Shown here piece by piece: positions 60,440-64,000 of a stretch of DNA of 64,000 nt (within the stretch, counting starts at the first letter, position 1; every line of letters begins with the position of its first letter). The position numbers and the translations under genes were made by a program. A model generated the notes under the pieces. That model searched no databases. It worked only from the letters and a program-made list of their open reading frames with translations, and was not told the DNA's origin. This DNA comes from Amycolatopsis deserti. GTDB lineage: Bacteria; Actinomycetota; Actinomycetes; Mycobacteriales; Pseudonocardiaceae. The stretch lies in assembly GCF_014653945.1 (NCBI RefSeq), contig NZ_BNAU01000009.1, forward strand, positions 186,001 through 250,000, written 5' to 3'.

Positions 60440-63400
60440 TCAGTTCTTCCAGTTGCGCCGCATGCGGACTTCGCTGCCCTGCTCGCCGGGGGTGATGTCC
60501 ACCTCCGTCATCAGCGCGCGCATCAAGCCGACCCCGCGGCCGCGGATTCCCGGGTCCGCGGGCGGCGGCCGCCAGGTGCCGTCGTCCGTGATCACTACCT
60601 CCACGGTCCCCTCGGCGGCCGTGGCGGTCAGCGTCAGGGTGCCCTCGCCGCTTCCGGAGTACCCGTGTTCGATCGAGTTGGTGCACGCCTCGTCCACGGC
60701 GAGGATCACGTCCTGCGCCGGCTCGTCCGGAACGTCGGACTCGGCCAGCCACTGCCGCAGCTCCCACCGCATGTCGACCAGGCTCCGCGGCACCGCGGGC
60801 AGGTTCAGGCGCAACGGCCCGGGCGGGTGCACGTACACCAGCACCGCCACGTCGTCGTTGTGCCCCGACGGCGGCAGCAGCCGGTCCAGCAGGTGCTCGG
60901 TGATCTCGGCCGACTGCCGCCGCGGCACCTCCCGCAGCGCCACCCGCGCGCCCTCGATCGCCTCGTCGATCGGCTGCCCGTGCCGCTCCACCAGGCCATC
61001 CGTGTACAGCAACAACACCGAACCCGGCCGCAGCGGCACTGTCGCGCGCGGGCGGTCCTTCGACCGGCGCACCGCCAGCGGCACCGACAACGCCTGGTCC
61101 AGCAGCTGATCGCTGCCGTCCGCGTGGCTCAGCACCGCCGACGGGTGCCCGGCACTGGAATACGTCACGATCCCGGCCACCGGATCCACCACCGCGCAGA
61201 ACACCGTCGTGCACAACGCGCCCGGGATCTGCCGCGCGAACCCGTCCAGCTGGTCCAGCGCACGCGCCGGATCGCCGTAGCTGAGCAACAACGCACTGCA
61301 CGCACTGCGCAACTGCCCCATCACCGACGCCGCCGCCAGCCCACGCCCCACGCAATCCCCGACGACCACCGCGATCCGGCCGTCCGGCAACCGCGCCACG
61401 TCGTACCAGTCGCCGCCGACCTCCAGCGGCCGCACCGCCGGCTCGTACCGCACCGCGAACCCGCCCGGCAGATCCGTCGGGCCCAGGATGGCGTGCTGCA
61501 ACGTCAGGGCGACCGCGCGCGCCTCGTCGTAGCTGCGGGCCCGGCCGAGCGCCTGCGCGAGCTGCGCCACCAGCATCCCGAACAGCGCCCGGTCCTCGGC
61601 GCCCAGCACCTGGTCCACCCGCTCGGCCCACACCACCGAATCACCACTACCGAGCGCGGCGCCGAGTTCGCGCCCCGCGGCGCCCGGCCAGATCTGCCCG
61701 GGCGGCTGACGGCGCGCCCGGTCCAGCCGCTCGTACAGCTCCGGGTCCAGCTCGTCGAACGAGCCGGCCTCCGGATCTCCGGCGAGCAGCCCGCCGCTTT
61801 CCACCGTCGGCCACACCGCCGCCACCACGCGCGTCGCACCGAGGATCGCCCGCAACGCGGACACCCCGGCGTGCAGCACCTCCGACACGTCGGTCGCGGC
61901 CGCCAGGTCCGCGGCGAACGCGGCCAGCACCGCCTCCCGGTCCGCCGCCTTCTTCTCGACCGTGACGTCCCGCAACGTCCCCAGCAGCCAAGCGCGCCCG
62001 TCGCCCTCGGCGACGCGCGTGAGGGTCAGCGCCGCCCACGCCTCACCGCCGTCGGGACGCCGGACCACGACTGACACCTCGTGACCGTCGCCGAGGTAGC
62101 CCACCAGATCGTCAGCAGGCACGCGGGCCGCGTCCTCGCCCAGCCACGGGTACGGCCACGCCATCGGCAGGCTTTCCGCGCCGTGGCCGGTGATCGCGGT
62201 GAACGCGGCGTTGACCTCGACCACCTCGCCACCGCTCTCGGCGACGAACACGCCTTCCCGCAACGACTCGAACAACGCGCGCCGGAACTCCGACTCGCGC
62301 CGCCGCAGACCGGACAGCGCCAGGTTCGCCCGCACCCGCGCGAGCAGTTCCGCACCGGAAAACGGTTTCGGCAGGTAGTCGTCGGCGCCGGCCTCCAGTC
62401 CCGACACCGCCGCCTCGACCCCGGCGCGCGCGGACAGGAACAGCACCGGCACCGACTTGGTGGCCGGTTCCGCGCGCAGCGCCCGGATCAGCCCGAACCC
62501 GTCCAGCCGCGGCATCATCACGTCGGACAGCACCAGGTCCGGCCGGTGCCGTCGCGCCAGCTCCAGCCCCTCGACTCCGTCGCGCGCCAGCAGGACCCGG
62601 CCCAACGGGCGCAGCAACCGCGCGATGAACCGGCTCAGATCCGTGTTGTCCTCGACCACCAGCAGCGTCGGGCCGGACCCGTCGCCGGCCACCGGCTCCG
62701 GTGCGTCTTCGCCGCCGGCACGCCACTGCAGCGCTTCGTCGCGGTAGGCGGGCGCCGCCATCAGCGCGCGGTCGGTGGGCGGTGGCGCGACCGCCGCGAG
62801 GGGCAACCGGACCGTGAACGTGCTGCCGGCCCCCTCGACCGAATCGGCCGACACCGTGCCGTCGTGCAACCGCACCAGTTCCCACACCAGCGCCAGCCCG
62901 ATCCCGGCGCCCTCGTGGGACCGGCCCTCGCGCCCGCGCGCCCGGTGGAACCGCTGGAACAGCCGGGGCAGCTCGTCGGCCGGGATGCCGACGCCGGTGT
63001 CGGCAACGGTCAGCTCGGCGTGCCCGTCCCGCTCCCGCAGCCGGACCGCGACCCCGCCCTCGCGGGTGTACTTGAGCCCGTTGGACAGCAGGTTGAGGAC
63101 GACCTTCTCCCACATGTCCGGATCCACCGTCACCGCGCGCGGCAGCGGCGGGCAGTCGATCTCGAACCGCAGCCCAGCGCGCCGCACGGCCGGGGCGAAG
63201 CTCTCCGCGATCTCCGTGGTCAGCGCGGCCAAGTCGTGTGGCGCCGCCGCCGGCTGCAGGTGCCCGGCCTCGATCTTGGCGAAGTCGAGCAGGTCGTCGA
63301 CCAGCCGCCGCAACCGCCCGGCGTTGCGGTGCACCAGCTCCAGCCGTTCGCGCTGCCCCGGCGGCAACGGCTCGCCGGTGTCGGCGAGCGCGTCCTCGGC

Positions 63401-64000
63401 CGGGCCGGCGATGAGGGTGAGCGGGGTGCGGAACTCGTGGCTGACGTTGGCGAAGAACTCGCTCTTCGCGCGGTCCAGTTCGGCCAGCGCCTCCGAGCGC
63501 CGCCGCTCGCTCTCGTAGGCGAGCGCGTCGGTGATCAGGCTCGACACCTGCCCGCCGAGCAGTTCGAGGAACGCGCGGTAGTCCGCGTCCAGCGCCTGGT
63601 AGGCCGACACGCCGAGCACCAGCGCGCCCACCGGCTCCGCGCGCCCGGCCGCGACCAGCGGCAGCACCACCGCCTGGTCCGGCGCCGCCGTGCCGACGAC
63701 CACCGGCTGCACGAAGTCCGGCCCGAACCGGTCCCGCAACCCGCCGCACACGCGGGCTTCGCCGTCCCACAACGGCCACACCTCTGCCTCACCGCGGTCC
63801 AGCACCGCGGGCGCGGCACGTTCCCCCGGGCCGACCCCGTAGGCCGCGGCCAGCGACGCCTGCCCGTCGTCGAACAGGTAGGCCAGCGCGAACGGCAGAT
63901 CGGCGCCGTGCCGGCTCAGCGCGGTGACCGCCGAGCGCGCGGTCTGCGTCACCGACCCGGCCGCGGACACCTCGCCGAGATCGTTGAGCACCGCCAGCCG
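60440..64000 (-). CDS. Hybrid sensor kinase / SpoIIE phosphatase / RsbW-like kinase (5' end beyond window)
   Basis: Giant multidomain signalling protein, at least 1186 residues visible. Order: part of a GAF-like domain (to about 150), HisKA with AKSEFFANVSHEFRTPLTL, HATPase (LLSNGLKYTREGG, GAGIGLALVW), receiver domain with VLSDVMMPRLDGFG, a PAS domain (about 565-690), a second GAF-like domain, a PP2C/SpoIIE phosphatase (VGGDWYDVARLPDGRIAVVV, DCVGRGLAAASVMGQLRSA, LLLYTDGLVER, NDDVAVLV) and a C-terminal HATPase_c_2 (AVDEACTNSIEHGYSG). It could link phosphorelay signalling with a partner-switching sigma-factor pathway. The open frame continues past position 64000, so the start is outside the window. 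Confidence 0.9.
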   Translation of the reverse strand, partial: RLAVLNDLGEVSAAGSVTQTARSAVTALSRHGADLPFALAYLFDDGQASLAAAYGVGPGERAAPAVLDRGEAEVWPLWDGEARVCGGLRDRFGPDFVQPVVVGTAAPDQAVVLPLVAAGRAEPVGALVLGVSAYQALDADYRAFLELLGGQVSSLITDALAYESERRRSEALAELDRAKSEFFANVSHEFRTPLTLIAGPAEDALADTGEPLPPGQRERLELVHRNAGRLRRLVDDLLDFAKIEAGHLQPAAAPHDLAALTTEIAESFAPAVRRAGLRFEIDCPPLPRAVTVDPDMWEKVVLNLLSNGLKYTREGGVAVRLRERDGHAELTVADTGVGIPADELPRLFQRFHRARGREGRSHEGAGIGLALVWELVRLHDGTVSADSVEGAGSTFTVRLPLAAVAPPPTDRALMAAPAYRDEALQWRAGGEDAPEPVAGDGSGPTLLVVEDNTDLSRFIARLLRPLGRVLLARDGVEGLELARRHRPDLVLSDVMMPRLDGFGLIRALRAEPATKSVPVLFLSARAGVEAAVSGLEAGADDYLPKPFSGAELLARVRANLALSGLRRRESEFRRALFESLREGVFVAESGGEVVEVNAAFTAITGHGAESLPMAWPYPWLGEDAARVPADDLVGYLGDGHEVSVVVRRPDGGEAWAALTLTRVAEGDGRAWLLGTLRDVTVEKKAADREAVLAAFAADLAAATDVSEVLHAGVSALRAILGATRVVAAVWPTVESGGLLAGDPEAGSFDELDPELYERLDRARRQPPGQIWPGAAGRELGAALGSGDSVVWAERVDQVLGAEDRALFGMLVAQLAQALGRARSYDEARAVALTLQHAILGPTDLPGGFAVRYEPAVRPLEVGGDWYDVARLPDGRIAVVVGDCVGRGLAAASVMGQLRSACSALLLSYGDPARALDQLDGFARQIPGALCTTVFCAVVDPVAGIVTYSSAGHPSAVLSHADGSDQLLDQALSVPLAVRRSKDRPRATVPLRPGSVLLLYTDGLVERHGQPIDEAIEGARVALREVPRRQSAEITEHLLDRLLPPSGHNDDVAVLVYVHPPGPLRLNLPAVPRSLVDMRWELRQWLAESDVPDEPAQDVILAVDEACTNSIEHGYSGSGEGTLTLTATAAEGTVEVVITDDGTWRPPPADPGIRGRGVGLMRALMTEVDITPGEQGSEVRMRRNWKN

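Overview
The window is GC-rich DNA with strong third-position GC bias, frequent GTG starts and many 4-base start/stop overlaps. It looks like a chromosomal segment of a filamentous actinomycete. An NDMA-type methanol dehydrogenase locus with a probable mycofactocin methyltransferase, a FilP-like cytoskeletal protein beside ccr/mce/meaB genes, and an Erm methylase together suggest a Pseudonocardiales member, most likely Amycolatopsis-like. That placement is inference from gene content. No IS element, prophage or CRISPR array was seen.

Layout. 0-6 kb: a truncated OmpR-type regulator, then a LacI-controlled sugar ABC operon with a mannose-6-phosphate-isomerase-like enzyme. 6-8.5 kb: a MocR/PdxR regulator divergent from an AhpD-like/PEP-mutase-like pair. 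8.6-15 kb: propionate/ethylmalonyl-CoA genes (meaB, thiolase, methylmalonyl-CoA epimerase, ccr) with a TetR/SPW pair and a FilP-like coiled-coil protein. 15-25.5 kb: universal stress protein plus class III cyclase, proA, an M50 peptidase, alkA, an erm gene with a leader peptide, a PepD/HtrA-like protease, orn, tRNA-His, an L,D-transpeptidase and tRNA-Lys. 25.6-29.6 kb: a P450 divergent from a methionine aminopeptidase, then a Ro60/TROVE gene preceded by a candidate Y RNA.

29.6-45 kb is an alcohol-oxidation island: a nickel/cobalt permease, an iron alcohol dehydrogenase, a NarL-type two-component system, a SatP-like acetate transporter, a probable mycofactocin methyltransferase, a VWA/MoxR chaperone pair with His-rich segments, NDMA-dependent methanol dehydrogenase, DUF779, aldehyde dehydrogenase, a GAF regulator and acetyl-CoA synthetase. 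This is a complete route alcohol -> aldehyde -> acid -> acyl-CoA. Both iron dehydrogenases share an upstream 20-bp palindrome, probably the binding site of the two-component regulator.

45-64 kb: an Excalibur protein with a sortase; a MacB-type ABC exporter operon divergent from its OmpR-type two-component system; a thioredoxin-reductase-like flavoprotein and a methyltransferase; a YbdK-type carboxylate-amine ligase; a KDG kinase/IclR/KDPG aldolase operon with two inserted mini-ORFs; an AraC/DUF3224 pair; and a very large hybrid sensor kinase/SpoIIE phosphatase that runs off the right edge. Several intergenic regions hold dense repeats: 15.1, 23.6, 51.9, 58.0 and 60.0 kb.

All domain calls come from reading the sequence and from memory of the families. 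No database search was run.
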